A stretch of DNA of 64,000 nt from Marchantia polymorpha subsp. ruderalis (GCA_037833965.1 AP031351.1:446501-510500); one strand, 5' to 3'. Numbered from the stretch's first letter, positions 24,201 through 37,119 are shown. Program-made: numbers and translations. Notes: a model not told the origin generated them from the letters alone.

Positions 24201-27200
24201 TGTGCGTCGGCATGCGCCTCTTGAAGTGAGGCAAAGGTGGATCGCTCAACATGGGTGAGTTAACGTAACTTTATTGATTGCCCGTACGACAGTAGTCAGT
24301 CTATATGGGACATCAATCGGGTTCATGCAACAACCCATGAACCATCGATGGTATTTTGTTGGATCCTCGTGCACAATCTTCGTCTGATGTTAATTTGAAT
24401 CTGGTCTGTCTTAGAGGTCTGTCTGGTCGGTCTCATGGAGGAAGGAAGGAAATAAGCAGGGACAGTGAATGAAAGGAACAGAGCGCCAGTCTCGAATGAG
24501 GATGCCGTTGTTGCAGTTGTTGGATGCAGCTGTCATTGTGCCTCTGTCTGATGTTGTTTGGGTTTCCTGCCGGCTGGCCGTCCTGCCGGGTTGGAAGAAT
24601 CCCAAGTTCGGTACATTTCCCTGCTTCAAGCCGACCAATGTCTCCTCTAAATCTCAACTCGAGTTTGTGATGAGTAGATTTCTTTCGTCGACCGTAAGCG
24701 GAAGGAACCGTGTTGCGATGGAGACCTGGCTGTTGCAGGAGAGTCCTGGTGTAGGTGGACTCGTGGGAGAGCTGGGTTGGTTGGGTTTTGTGACGAGTGA
24801 AACGAGGCCAACTAGACGCAATTTGAAGTTCAGCTGCAACTGGATACTAGGAGGACGATGAAGGTGGGATATTGTGCGACTGCACGTTTCTCTCGGGGCA
24901 ATGGAATTGCTCGTGGGACTCGAGTGTTCCAGAAGTTTAACCTCTGGGGGCCTCTGACATCCGCACTGTGAAGCTGGAGACTGATTTATTCGATGTATGC
25001 GATCGAGAAAGAAACATCAATCATCCTTTCATAGATTACATGTCTCCGAGATCCTTCGACCCTCTTTGCCGTTCCCCAATTTCCGAAATGAAATGTCCAA
25101 ATAGAATGAAGCTAGGAGAAGGGCGGCTGAAGAAGAATCATATGGGTATGATAATTTAAGATAAATTCAATGCAAAGTACCGTTTCATTCACCGTCGATT
25201 TCATCAGCCTTGTAACACAAGGCTGATGAAATCGACGACAGGGAAGGGATTGACCTTGTGGTGTGGAAGTGCTCGCTCCAAGATGACGAACCACACAGTA
25301 CCAGTCCATAGCTCACGTTTAATCTCAGCAAAAGACTGTAAATTCTAGAAAGGATCTAGTAGCATGGGCATAGTACATGGGAAGAATCATGAGAAATAAC
25401 TTTTTTTCCTAGTACCACGGCTTTCATTTTCGCTCGAAGCAATCACCAGCTCACGAGACTCTGGTTCCATTCCTTTGACCCAGATGATCATCTTTCTCTA
25501 TCTAGTCCCTCGTTGACCTCACTCCGAGCTGACAACGATGTCCCAGCTGTCCGGTTTCAAACCAGATGAAAAAGGTCTGTGCATCAATCTAATTTCACTG
25601 TGGCCGGGCGGTAGAGAGACTTCCGGGTCATTTTCCTCACAATGAGCTTGTCAATTCTCGTCATCCAGAATACTGTTTCGTTTCATTACGTTTCATAGCT
25701 GCTAAATTATTGACGCTGTGACCACATCCTCCCCCTCATCTTTTCGAACAAAAATCAACCCGGAGCTTCCGGATTTCGAGGCGGAAGTCACTGGTTTTTT
25801 CCATTAAGTTCATTTAGAGTGAAATAATAAGACGAAGAGCGTTTAAGGTCCTTCGGCAAGTTTCTTCGTGCACTCGGACCTTTGAGGTTCTGACGACAGG
25901 TTTCTTGTCGCTTAGTATCACAAATCGTGGTTAACGAGATCTGCACTTCAAACGTTATGGCGAACTCGCCGTGGCCAACAATACTCGACAGTCAACAGCA
26001 TGTTAAAGAGCGGTCGCGTAGTCTTCTGATTTCTGAAGCGGGAGCTCGTGAAGGAGGACATTGCAGGTGCATCAGTGCAGGGTAAGGTCAATCTTCATTT
26101 GATCCCTGTCGTAGATCGTCTGCAGATCGTCTTGTGTTCTTATTAACATTCCATGCGTCGCCCTTTTTCCTCATCGTCGGAGTAGACTGCATCTACTTAC
26201 TACATCTCGATTTCACAACCGCTGTATCCGTGGATCGACATCATCCAATCTTGCACCATTCGAGATATCTTTCAAGATAACCATGATCCCAATACCAGTA
26301 GCTATCATGATTTTGCAAGCCACACACTTGTAGCTTGCTGGCTGGCTGGCTGCCCTTTTGCTGCCTGAATTCACTGCAATCCACTTCACCATCCACATCC
26401 TGATTTCACTGCAATCCACATCCGAAAGTTGATATTCGGATATTCACTACCATCGCAATTCTCTTGTTCAAAAGTAAGGATGCAAAGCCCCAAAAGCCAA
26501 AGGGCTGCTGTACTTGACATTCTACGTGCTGGTTCACTTCCTGCCTAGAAATCCATTTCTCGAACACATGATAGTACGAATGAAGCACGTTCTGTTCTTG
26601 GAGATATTGCACGTGCCGTACTTTTAGTCAAAACCGTTCAGTGATCCCGGTTTATCATCGCGATGAAAGACTGAGGGGGAATTCAAAGTCATTCATTAGA
26701 TCGGTTGAAAAGCGATTGCATTATTGCATAGCACGATACTGTGCATTACATACGACTTTATGCGATGGTCTGATTCTGATTCTGCTCCAGTGAGATGAGT
26801 GCATCCATCGCTTTCTCACTACCACTCACCACTCCCTCCACGCACTCTAATGCGGATTCGCTTGGCTGAGGACGCCGACGATGTTGCAGCTTCGCGATCG
26901 AAATCCCCGATACAACGCACCGACAGGATATCACGATCTCGTCCTTGTGCATCGCGCACCGACGTGAGCACCGTAAACGTCCATTTGGCGAGCGGTCCTT
27001 GGGGCCAGTACTCGCGTACTCGAAGTACAACCGGAAGAAATCTAGCCTGAACTACGATCGCCCCATGTGAACAACGTAACCTTCCCAGAAACCCCTCGAC
27101 GGCACATGGAGCAGCTCAATCCTCCTGAGCAAAGCACGAGGAGAATAATCAGGTTTCCGCTATTGTGACGCATAGAAATAGTCGGTTGTGAGGCCAGGTT

Positions 27201-28874
27201 CCTACAGTAGAAGTAACGTACACGCTTCGAATAAAACGAGTGGCGAGATCCAACCACATCCAAATGGAAAAGGGGGCCGGATGAATATGGAAAATGTATT
27301 TTGATGCAAAACTGTTTCAGTACCCTAGCAAGTTTTTATGCGTAGTGAGTGTATGCATTGCACCCTCACGAAAAACTTTGGGCGAAGAAGTTTTTTTCAC
27401 TTTTACATACAACATTACATACTTGTAAAACGACACACCATTTAATTAAAATTCAATAAGATTAAAACAAGTAAAGAGCTAATTGGAGATTACTTTTACC
27501 CTTTAAATTAAGAATGAATAGTCTAAACTGCAGAATCTTAAGGGAATTTTCTAAATTTTTTGTTATCAAGAATATAATAAGAGCACAAAAAAATATGGAG
27601 TAATTCTGTGCGCCCAGTTATAGTATTGTGAAAATCGTGAAAACACGATAATAAGACCCCATCAAGCACCAAAGAAACCAGGAGATAGCCCCAATCCCGT
27701 GGTGATAAAAAATATATATATAAACCCCACAGTATACGCCCTATCAGATTTGTTGGAGTTAATTTAGGGTTGTGCAACAGCAAAGCAGCTACAACTCTCT
27801 AGCCACTGCAGTCAATATATTGCATATGAAATATCATGAATATATCATCTCAAGCACCACTTCAGTGACTCATTAGCAAAACGCTGATGACTCACTATCT
27901 TCCATGGCAAATAAAATCCATGACTAAAAAATTAATGAGCATTTGAGTACGATGGGGCCTAAAAGACCCTCATGTGACTCTTACTGCCATGAACTCTATC
28001 ATCACAACAATCATGAAAAAATCCATGTATCCAATTTTTGCCAGCTGAGTGATGAGAATACGTTCGTGACACTTTTAGAGTGAGATATGATCAACGTTTG
28101 AGGTACAAATGAATACTATTGAACATGCCACTTGACGGTCTAGCCAGTGTTTTAAATCATCTATCATGCAAAAGATCATCCAACAAGTATAATAAATTAT
28201 CCACGTGAAAAAGATCACGACATAGTCAAGAAAGTGTATCAGAACACCATTAATCACCAATAACACTACCAAAATCTTAGGTCCACATAGAGTAAAGAAG
28301 AGTTCTGCGAAAACTGAACATCATTGGTTTTCTCTTTTATACAATCAAAAGGGGAACCAATCTTTCTCTTTGATACCTTGACCTTACCCACAAGAACTAG
28401 CTAGGTCACAAGGTGATCAAAAGCAATCGTAGTCACTTAAAGGCACGACAATATGTGTGCCATCTGTCAAAGATGAAGAAACTCAACTAGATGCTCCGGA
28501 AATGGTGTCTAAAGAGCCCAATAGTGCGTCATAGCAACTAACCTCGTAAAGTATGAGCCTAGCGCACGTTAGTCGTTGATAATGGCTCGTTCTTCAGTGG
28601 TGCATGCTCCATATAATAATAATACAATAATATGATGTACTGAACGAACTCGCGAGTGGTCCTCATGTTACTCCCAGTGATAATTGAATGTGACATATGT
28701 TTGTAAAGTACACAGAAGTGTCTTAGTCATAAACTACAACCGTCAAAACTCTAAACATATGAGGAGAAAGATGATCTGAAGAAGGTACACGAAGCTAAAA
28801 TTAAAAAGGTACAACAAAGGGCAAAAAGTAACTCTCTATTAGTAATGGATTGACTCTCCCAGTAGGTTGATGGG
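24201..28874. other. Intergenic, no gene recognised
   Basis: Roughly 24200-27250 is of intermediate GC content and holds a 130-codon open frame (24469-24861, plus) without a recognisable domain. A perfect hairpin lies at 25193-25237. From 27300 to 28874 the DNA is AT-rich with only short frames. No convincing exon chain was found. Confidence 0.45.
25193..25237. repeat. Perfect inverted repeat, 21-nt arms, 3-nt loop
   Basis: Arms 25193-25213 and 25217-25237 are exact reverse complements with only AAC between them. No repeat of the arm was noticed elsewhere in the window. Such tight perfect foldbacks usually arise by template switching during repair or replication. Confidence 0.93.
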
Positions 28875-29364
28875 CTTGCTACGGTATCCCTACCATGGCC
28901 AATCACTTTTCTAGATTGGAATTTAAGACTCATGGTAAAACAGACTAGGCTTTGTACAATATACGAGAAATTGACGGTGCGATAGACGACTTATCTTGGA
29001 GAGGAAGAGTACTTCTATTGTTATTACTTCATAAGCTTATCTTCGCTTTTCCTAAGTTGCTGTGGCATAGTAACACATTGTTTTTAATAATGATACATTA
29101 TGATGGAATCCTTATTTCAATTAGAATTAGGTAGAATAAGCTTGAAAAATTAGTATTTGAAATTTTGAAACTATATCAGCGTTATGAGCTCCCCAAAAAA
29201 ATATGAATATATAGTGAAGAGAAAGGTTTATGGTTCTGTTATTTTTCCCCTCATGTTAGGACTTTGATTTCTGCAATATCTGGTGCAATGCATCAATTTC
29301 TAGTGCCAACTCAAGTTCTGGAAGCCAAATTTTGCCATGGATTTAGCATTTTGGTAGTGTCATA

Positions 29365-30506
29365 CAGAGTTAAACCTCCCAATAGTGTCAACTCTTTTGA
29401 ATGACATTCTCCCATTAGTGACATGAAAGTGTGGAACCATTAGTTTCTAACGTATAAATTTGTTCAATAAGAACCGTACGTCACTATTGACAATAGTGAC
29501 ATGAGAAGATTGAACAGTGACATGATGGAGCTTTAATGACTATCATAATTATCGAAAGTATCCGTTCATAACTTTTGGATTTAGAATTCTATTTTTTTTC
29601 TATGCTTCCATTGAGGTTGAATCATGATTGTAACTATATTATGAGAATATTGAATGCGCCAAATGTTAACTGCTCTTGTTATCATCTGCTAAATTTCTTT
29701 CATAAACGTCAAATATATGTCTAACAAGACAGGTCTCAAAAATACGTTGATGTTCTGATTTTATTCTCGGAGCATAAGTTAAGTAAGTGTGCTCTGAATT
29801 TCGCGATGAAACATATCTTATCGAAATTGATATCATTTTGCACATCATTTGTACAAAGGTTAATACAGGGTGGCATTAGTGCTAAATTTGATCCAAAAAC
29901 TTTGCATTGAGATAGTCCGAGTCATATAAGGGACAAATTGAAAAATAAAATTTCGATTAGAATCTTGTGCTCTTCAACCAGCTCAAATTTCTAAGTTAAG
30001 TGAAAAATGGAAAAATTCAATTTTGACAATTGATATTCATGTTGATTATAACCACCATTGTAATCTAGAGAGTTTTGCAAAATTTTGCAAAATTTACCAA
30101 GAAGAATTGGTTACTAATATTTCTTAAACGAGAAAAATTGCTTCTTGATTGAGCCATGTAATTCTTTGAGTAGTAAAAAATTTCTATATACAGTAAAGTA
30201 CAAAAATCTTAAAAATCTTATATAGTAGAAATTGCTGATATACAGGCAAGTACAAAAATCTTATGTATTGAAAATCTTCTCATCGTGAACATCGAATAAC
30301 TCTAATTTCAATTATCATTGTTGATATAAGTTCAAATTCGAACCGCCAAATGATCCGCTAAATATTTAGCGGATCTGCTAAACATGCAATAAGAATGTCT
30401 CCACATGATACACTAAATGTTATCCAACCTCGTGTGAGTGACACCTCCCAATAGTGACATAAAACTAAAGAACCGATGTATATCACTATTGGGAGGTTTA
30501 ACTCTG
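29365..30506. mobile_element. Non-autonomous pogo-type MITE, copy 1
   Basis: An 1142-bp element with perfect 23-bp terminal inverted repeats (start CAGAGTTAAACCTCCCAATA) flanked by TA on both sides (29363-29364 and 30507-30508), as expected of Tc1/mariner/pogo insertions. The right end repeats the CCTCCCAATAGTG motif internally and can fold back on itself. No transposase is encoded. Terminal and subterminal motifs match the larger element at 51736-55621, so that family probably mobilised it. A 24-bp perfect palindrome lies inside (30352-30375). Confidence 0.88.
30352..30375. repeat. 24-bp perfect palindrome in the MITE
   Basis: GATCCGCTAAAT followed directly by its reverse complement. The matching site in the second MITE copy is 43700-43723, where the half-site ATCCGCTAAA occurs once more immediately after it. 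Confidence 0.9.
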
Positions 30507-30682
30507 TATAAGGATCTAAGTAATTGGTCAACTCTAGCACGTTTTATTCGCTTAGACTTGTGACAATAGATTTTAAGTAATAAAATTATGAGTACTATTA
30601 TGTTTAGACTGAATTTCCCCTCTAACTACTAGTCCAGAAAGTAGGTTCAGATGTTAGTACATTCACTCGACCTACGACTCGC

Positions 30683-30879
30683 TTAGTTGCACAAACTTTT
30701 ACAAACGGCCGTACTGCCAGGTGTCAGGGTTCCCAATTTCTTTCTCCTCTTTCTTTCTTTCTTCATCCTCCCTTCGGGCTGCCCCGGATCAGCCGGATTT
30801 TATCTCAGTTTTGGGAACGGGGAGGCGGGGCACTTTGCGGGGAGGGAACGGGGAGGGCACTTTGCGGCAACCATGTAGA
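30683..30879 (+). repeat. Left end of the 11.5-kb block, inverted match to 41913-42211
   Basis: Three short blocks occur here and again, reverse-complemented and in the same outer-to-inner order, at the other end of the interval. They are 30683-30703 (19 of 21 matching 42191-42211), CACTTTGCGGGGAGGG at 30831-30846 (exact match to 41938-41953) and CGGCAACCATGTAGA at 30865-30879 (exact match to 41913-41927). Spacing differs between the ends (148 versus about 258 nt for the first gap), so these would be degenerate terminal inverted repeats of 200-300 bp. The region also holds a short direct repeat of CACTTTGCGG. Confidence 0.6.
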
Positions 30880-31237
30880 GGCCGCAACGTTGTATCTAGT
30901 GCGTTGCAATGATCTACGCCGTAACAATGATCGCAGTCGTGTCGTGGAACGTTGCGGAAAAAAGAACTAAAACTGAACTGCAAGAGGGATAGCTCAGATG
31001 GAATCCCTAATGTTCAGACTGTAATATTTGTAATGAAACGGTGATAACAAATTGAGGCGACGAAATTTTAAGCGGCAAAGATTAGGGTTTTTGAAAATAG
31101 AATCACATCAATATTCTCCAGCTCGTCGTTTCGACGTCGCTTTTGGGTGCCAGTGTCAGTGCTTTGAGGAGCTCGTGCCAGAGCTCGTGCTTGTACTTTT
31201 CTTGTCATTTCAGGTGCTTTTGCAGGTGTGGTGCAGC

Positions 31238-32537
31238 ATGGAGGCAGGATGGATTGTGCAGGACCCACCTTATGAAGGCCCTTTCAATTCGTTAATGTTG
31301 AATTGGTCAAATGGGACGGCCTACATCAAAAGCTCGAGGCTTAACGATTTTGTTTCGGGAGAGGGATCTTGTCATAGTGATGCGAAGACAGAATTTGTGA
31401 CACGTTGCTCATACAAGGGTGGAGGTACTAGGCACAATTGGGAATCGTATGCAATGTATTATTGCAAGTATGGTACTCCAGAAAGGGGCAAGAAGAGTAT
31501 GCTTTCCTCGAATTTTATTCAAGATCCATCAACAAAGGCAAAATTTGGTCCTGGCAGCAGGGATAGACTAGATCATGATTCGCATCACAAGGGCTGTCAG
31601 TGCAGGTTTAGTGCCATTAAACTGCTGTCTAATGATCACATTCCACCAGGAATCACAAAATTGATATACAAGCATAGAAGACACGTAAATGCTGCAGGTG
31701 TAGCTTGTCATGGCACATCGTGTTCGGATAGTGTTGGCTTGCCATCTCAAATGGCGCGCAATTTATCCTCTGAATGCAGGTAACGGCATATTTGTTACAT
31801 TTTCAATATATTTGTTTATCGTTCACAGTCAATCTCCCGTCATATTTGTAATATCTACAATAAGTTTGTTGTTATTACAGTTTGTAAAACTTTGACACTA
31901 AGCAAGCACGTTGTCTAATATTTTTTACGTTCTTATGCCAGGCTGTAACAGGCTGTAACAGGCTGATGTTTTTATCATCAGGCTTCCATGATTATGTATA
32001 TTCTACCTTACTATTTGCAATCTCTGCAAGATTTTTGGAAAAATGACGGTTTGGAGCTCTAACCAATCCTGTAAGAGATTATTGAACGTCTCAATGTGTG
32101 ATCAAAAAGCATCAAAGAAAAGACCAAGCGTGTTTTTCATACTCAATTGGTATGGCTAAAGGACTTTTTTGATGAAAATCCTAGTATGCTGAAAGTGGGA
32201 GAGCTAGAGCTCCGGCATTGCATTGGACGTATCAAGGAGTCTCACCAAGCATGGAGTACTGGTAGAATACTTCCTGTTGCAGACATGTGGCGTACATCCA
32301 TGCTAGATAAGGAAATTGAGTTGGCTTGAAAAATTAGCAGGCATTAAATGTCCTAAGCCACAGAGATTATTTGAAACAGGAGAAAGATTTAGAGCCCCTA
32401 CCGCAGATTTAGGAAAGGTAGAAGAAGGAGCTTTACAGCTCAGACTTCGAAAGTGCAGGCAGAAGGCCAAAAGAACTCGAAGTCTGATCAAGCAATTCCA
32501 TCAGGCAAGTGCAAATAGAGAAAAACGCAAAGAGTAA
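31238..32537 (+). pseudogene. Broken gene with Cys/His-rich domain, possibly transposase-derived
   Basis: The first exon-like part (ATG at 31238 to a GT donor after about 31780) encodes roughly 180 residues with paired Cys and His. It includes CSYKGG...HNW, YYCKYG and GCQCRFSAIKLL, then YKHRRHVNAAG..CHG. The spacing is loosely reminiscent of FAR1/MULE-type zinc-binding DNA-binding domains, but the match is weak. A second coding-like stretch (about 32040-32325) reads KSIKEKTKRVFHTQ and VWLKDFFDENPSML but carries three in-frame stops at its start. A third stretch in a shifted frame (32316-32537) is Lys/Arg-rich. The stops and frame change suggest a decayed gene, unless an unusual splice pattern rescues it. 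It sits just inside the left inverted repeat of the block. The family was not recognised with certainty. Confidence 0.45.
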
Positions 32538-34405
32538 CAAGCTAGAATTCTAGGAGAGACGATCGACTTGACTCTTTCTCCCTAAGTTGTTTGCTTGTGA
32601 TGCATAAATGTTGTTTCAATTTCATAGTAAAATGAAACCATTTTGTCCAATTCCACATTTAGCTGATTTGCATGCGCTGATTACAGTTTGGAAATTTACC
32701 ATGAACTCACGGTACACAAATTATTTGTTCAATGATGACAGTCAATGTTGCTAAGATGACGTTTCAAAATTAAGAAACTTGATTCTGCGTATTTTGATAT
32801 TATTGAGATCCAACTTTTGATATATTAATGAATGTATCTAAGTGCTACTCAAGTTATATTAAAGGTGTGTTGGAAGAGACGTCTCTATGTAAGGTCTTTC
32901 TTGTTGGAGCTTGTTGGATTGCAAGAAGACGCGCCATCAGCTTGGATATAACAGCTTGATATTCTTTAGTCAAAAGTCTTTGGAATTCCATGAGCTGGAG
33001 TCAGTGAAATGTGCAAGGATGAGAAGTAACTTACAGCACCAGTTAGATCTTGCAAGACTTGAGCTTAGAATGTGTGATCTTGCTTGAATATTGACCCTCA
33101 GAACTTTACTTGTTCATTGCATATAGATTTACTTAAATAATGGGAAAAAAAACTCCTGTTTGAAGTTGAGGAATTAATCCTATCCATATTTGGACATGCA
33201 CTTCACGTCTATATTCAATGACTGACCACAATAGTCTATTAGACTATAGAATAGTCTATATAGTCTATTGGACCATAGAATTTTTGGGTACACTTGTTAT
33301 GATGAGGTTCAGAGCATTGCACGTAAGTAGCGATGACATTCATTCGTTGCATCTTTCAAAAAATACAAACTTTTTTGAAAAAAAAGTCACGTACACAGTA
33401 AAATCCCACATGTTGTATTGCCAATATGTTGAAGTTGGAGATAAATTCATTCGATACCTGTCATGGTTGTATCTCTTAAAACTTTGATGTTCATTATTAG
33501 ACTGTATTGTGTATATTCATCTCATATGCTTCAATTCCGGCAAAAGTAAGTAAAACATTTTTTAAAGACAAAGGTGGGTATGGAATCACAATTGATGATA
33601 TTTCAGATGATAAAGAAGTTGTTAATATTTTGGCAATCGGACCTATTTTGACAAGTATGATATAATATCCTATTTTGAGAATAGGATATTTTTTCAAAAC
33701 TACCATATATGTAAAGCTAGGACTGAAATCGTAGATTTGACTATGAAACTCATGAAGCTAATATAAACCCATGAATTTGAATCCATGACTCTTTTTTTTT
33801 AGGTTTGAAATGAGAAAAATGTCGATTAGCCTGTCGAGCAACGAGTAGCCTGTCGAGCGTCTGCAATGCGCAAGTTGCATAAGGTTTGGTTACCTTTCAG
33901 CTCTCCTCTCGGTCGCCTTACGAGTGAGAAAGGAACATCCGGTGCCTTTACGAGAGAAAGTGAGTGAAAAAGTTCAGTTCGATATCGATATCATAAACAT
34001 ATTAATACGTGGATGTAATTGTAAAGCGCGTTTAGTGTCGGTCGTTTAGTGATGTAGTGTCGGTCGTTTAGTGTAAAGCTCTTTCATGCTCACGGTAGAA
34101 TTTCAAGCTTTTTAGTTTTTCTCTGTTCTCTTCTCTGCTCTTCCCCGTCTGAAAGTGCTTTTCATGTTTCGCAGGACTTCACAAAGAAGAAAATCGTTCT
34201 ATTGTGTCGATTTGTGTTGAAAGGGTTGGAAGGCGGTGGACAGCCCGAGCTTTTGCAGGTGGGTCACAGTTCTAGTACTGAGGTTTTTTTCCCATTCAAT
34301 TTACTAAAGGAAGTCAAACGATACTTATGCTCTTCAAGATTGCCTCGTTAGCATTCGCCGAATCATTCCATGATATTTACATTTTGAAACTTTATAAGTT
34401 CGCAG
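32538..34405. other. Intergenic, no gene recognised
   Basis: AT-rich with only short frames. Palindromic TAGTCTAT units cluster at 33230-33275. A short tandem repeat of GTGTCGGTCGTTTAGTG occurs at about 34033-34076. The CT-rich stretch at 34100-34160, followed by short exon-like sequence to 34260, could be the leader of the leucine-rich-repeat gene, but no signal peptide or N-terminal cap was found. Confidence 0.4.
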
Positions 34406-36560
34406 AGATCTAAGCTCAAACGGCTTAAACGGCAGCATTCCTGCCGAGCTTGGAGATCTAACCAGCTTGACGAACTTGTAAGTTTCAAGTATTGCCCGAT
34501 AGCAGCTGTGCCCATTACTTCCGTTTGATATGTTAGCGAAGCTAGAATAAAATCTTATGAGAATAATTGAGAGTAATCGAGAATAAACTCTTCAGCTTAT
34601 ACTGTCACATGCTGAGGTCGTTTCTCCAGATACCTATTTCAGTAAGCTCATGAATGTAGTTTCAGAGGCCTCCTGTGCTGAAGTGTCGTGGACTTTCGTC
34701 TGATTTCGAGTCAATCGAGAAAAGTGTAAGTGACTGTACTTAATGCGCAGAGATTTGGATACAAATTCCATCGAAGGGCCTATACCACCCAAGCTTGGAA
34801 GTCTTCTGAATTTTACACTCATGTAAGCAACTTCTTTCTTGAAACGATCTGAGAAACGACTTGAGTATGGCAAGCATTTCATTCCACAAATTTAACTACT
34901 GCGCTGTAGTAACTCACAGATGTTCGTGTTTGTTCATTTCACTGAGTGATGAATATAATCATAATAGCATGATTGGCATGTTTGTCAAAGATTCTCTTTG
35001 GAAAGTCCTTGTACACTTGGTACTGTATAGTATTGATGCTTTCAATTTTTAAAACGAGCAGATGATAGTTCAGAGACAGTGTGTGGACGAAACCATGGTC
35101 TGGGTTAACGTTCCCGCATACACGTCTGTTTTGGCAGAGTTTTGAGTAAAAACGACCTGACCGGAGAGATTCCTGATTCTCTTGGCAATCTTACAAAACT
35201 TTTAACGCTGTAAGTTGCTATACACCACACACTTATATTTCGTGAATATCTGTGCATTCTGAAAGAATAAAGTTCATTGTGGATTATAGGCATACGCAAT
35301 GTGTGTGCCGTCCTTTGCTCTGCAAAATGCAAAAGCATGTATGTGTAGGATCACTGAAAGAATAAGCCGCCCAAAGTAATATTTGATCAATGGTCCTTAT
35401 CTTTCAGCAAATATGAATACCTGTACTCTTTTGGTCGTTGTGAGCACAATCTGAACTGTCAGGATGTTTTAATGCAGTTCCCTTGACGACAATTTCCTAA
35501 CTGGTGATATACCAGCCAACATCTTCTCGCTTCCAGAGCTGGTTATACTGTGAGATTCTCTCCCATCCTTTTAAGATAGATGATTATGTTGTAATTTATT
35601 CTTAGAGTCAGACCATAGAAGTAAATCAGAACAGAAAATTGTAAATTGGATTGACGGTTTATTATAGTTGGTAATAAATAATTTGATCTAGGTTTCCTTT
35701 GTGGATAACGAGTCACAAACCATTACTGTTTAGGGTTTGTGTGTCCAGACTCAAAGTTCCGCCTGATAGTATAAGTCGATGTTCAGTTAGTAAACAATTA
35801 GGTAAGAGAGCACTCCTTGCAACTTATCAGTCTTTCAAGTACTTGTTCACACCTTTGGGGCTGTTGGATTACTGAGATGTCGGGGTGGGGATAGCAATCT
35901 AGTTAAATTTGAGTTGGAGCTTGAAGAGCATTCAAGGTAATGAGTGCTACACTGAAAGTTGTGACCTCAAGAGGATTGCTTAGTATCTACCTGAAGGTTA
36001 AATTGAGTGTAGGCAAGTTATGGCAAGTTTAACAGATTTCTGCTGCACTAGAGACATATCTCGAAGTGACCTATTTGGATCCTTTCAAATAATTATTTTC
36101 TAAATATAAAAGAGTTGTTATCAGAGACTTAAAACAGATTTTGAACGCAGGAAAGGGAAAACAAGGACTACAAGACCAAGACTGACTAATCTTCAGAACA
36201 AATTTTTAGAGATAGAGTGAACTCGAACTCATGCCGGAATCTACTGGACACAGATTCCTGCATATGGTTAAAGTCGCGTGCTAATTTGCGTTTGTGTGCT
36301 CTGCCAACAGAAAGCTCGACAATAATTGCCTGAACGGAACTACTCCACCCACTCTAAATAATTCTGGCACAATAGAGTAAGTGAATTATAGATCTGATTA
36401 CAATAGTATTGTCCTTCTAAGTGCGTCTATTGCAAACTTTGCCCTTGTAAGTTAACTACTATGTAAGACAAAGGTTTTAAATCCGAGTTTTGTCTTCTTA
36501 GATCCACTTATACCGGCAACTGCTTCAGTGACAGCAATACATCGCAGTCTTGCAAATGCG
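34406..36560 (+). pseudogene. Leucine-rich-repeat receptor-like exons, truncated
   Basis: Six exons join in phase: 34406-34477, 34751-34822, 35138-35209, 35478-35549 (each 72 nt, one 24-residue repeat), 36311-36376 and 36502-36560. Repeats read like L-D-L-S-S-N-G-L-N-G-S-I-P-A-E-L-G-D-L-T, the plant extracellular LRR consensus. One repeat per exon with phase-2 joints is the classic layout of plant LRR receptor kinases. The end, GNCFSDSNTSQSCKC, resembles the Cys pair that closes such LRR domains. No signal peptide, LRR N-terminal cap, transmembrane helix or kinase domain was found within 2 kb either side, so this is a gene fragment or an LRR-only protein. The repeats themselves have no stops and keep their splice sites. 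Capture into the surrounding repeat-bounded block is one explanation. Confidence 0.75.
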
Positions 36561-37119
36561 GTACGATTCATGTTTCTCTTCCAGCCATGAGCTTCTGTCT
36601 GACTATTAAAAGCACATATGATTTTAAAGTTTCTGTGAAATAGCTACAAAATCAGTTCGCTCTCCAAGTGACACTTGTCGTGGACGTCGAAGCCAGTTCA
36701 GATCAAAAGGGATCAATTTTTAAAAGACCAAGAGCCTCTGATTAAGAAATTTGAAACACCCGATATGTCTTGCCACTTTTCAGCTCAGTTGGCCCTGTGT
36801 GTGGGATCTGAGTGCAAGCTGTAAAGAGTGTACTTGTGTGTGTCCGAGCATATTTATCTGCATTGTTAGTTTCAACTTAGAAGCTTGAGAAGTTTGGAAG
36901 GGAGGTGATCTCATCTTATGGACTTTGTTCTAGGCCATTAGGAAAATGTGATTTCATGTGGATATATTTTATAATAAGCCTAACCGTTTCCATATCTCCA
37001 GCTGCTACAAGCTTGTGAGTGGATCCTCACCATGACAAGAAACCCATGTTAGAACTACAAAGTATTGTGCTGGATTCTACTAGAGAGTTCAAACTGAATA
37101 TACAGGGAAATGCAGGCGC
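36561..37119. other. Gap between the LRR exons and the C2H2 gene
   Basis: No coding sequence is recognised. It may hold the 3' end of the LRR transcript and the promoter or unrecognised first exons of the next gene. Confidence 0.4.

Larger units (their letters stand above)
28875..30665 (+). repeat. 1.79-kb direct repeat, copy 1
   Basis: This unit recurs in the same orientation at 42220-44013. By eye about a dozen substitutions and one 3-bp indel separate the copies, so they are about 99% identical and the duplication is recent. The unit contains a 1142-bp pogo-type MITE at the same internal site in both copies, so the MITE was present before duplication. Trimmed by two bases, it runs from TGCTACGG to ACATTCA (TG...CA), as an LTR would. 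However, no flanking 5-bp target duplication, primer-binding site or polypurine tract was seen. Confidence 0.93.

Noticed and set aside
24469-24861. 130-codon plus-strand frame
   Set aside because: No domain, no plausible splice partners and competing frames on the other strand. It may be part of a noncoding transcript, but nothing supports a protein.
30975-31020. tRNA-like A-box (GGGATAGCTCAGATGG)
   Set aside because: No B-box or cloverleaf follows within a tRNA length.
35749-35811. Extra exon within the LRR gene
   Set aside because: It has splice-like ends, but including it breaks the phase into the next LRR exon. Joining 35549 directly to 36311 keeps the frame and the LRR pattern.
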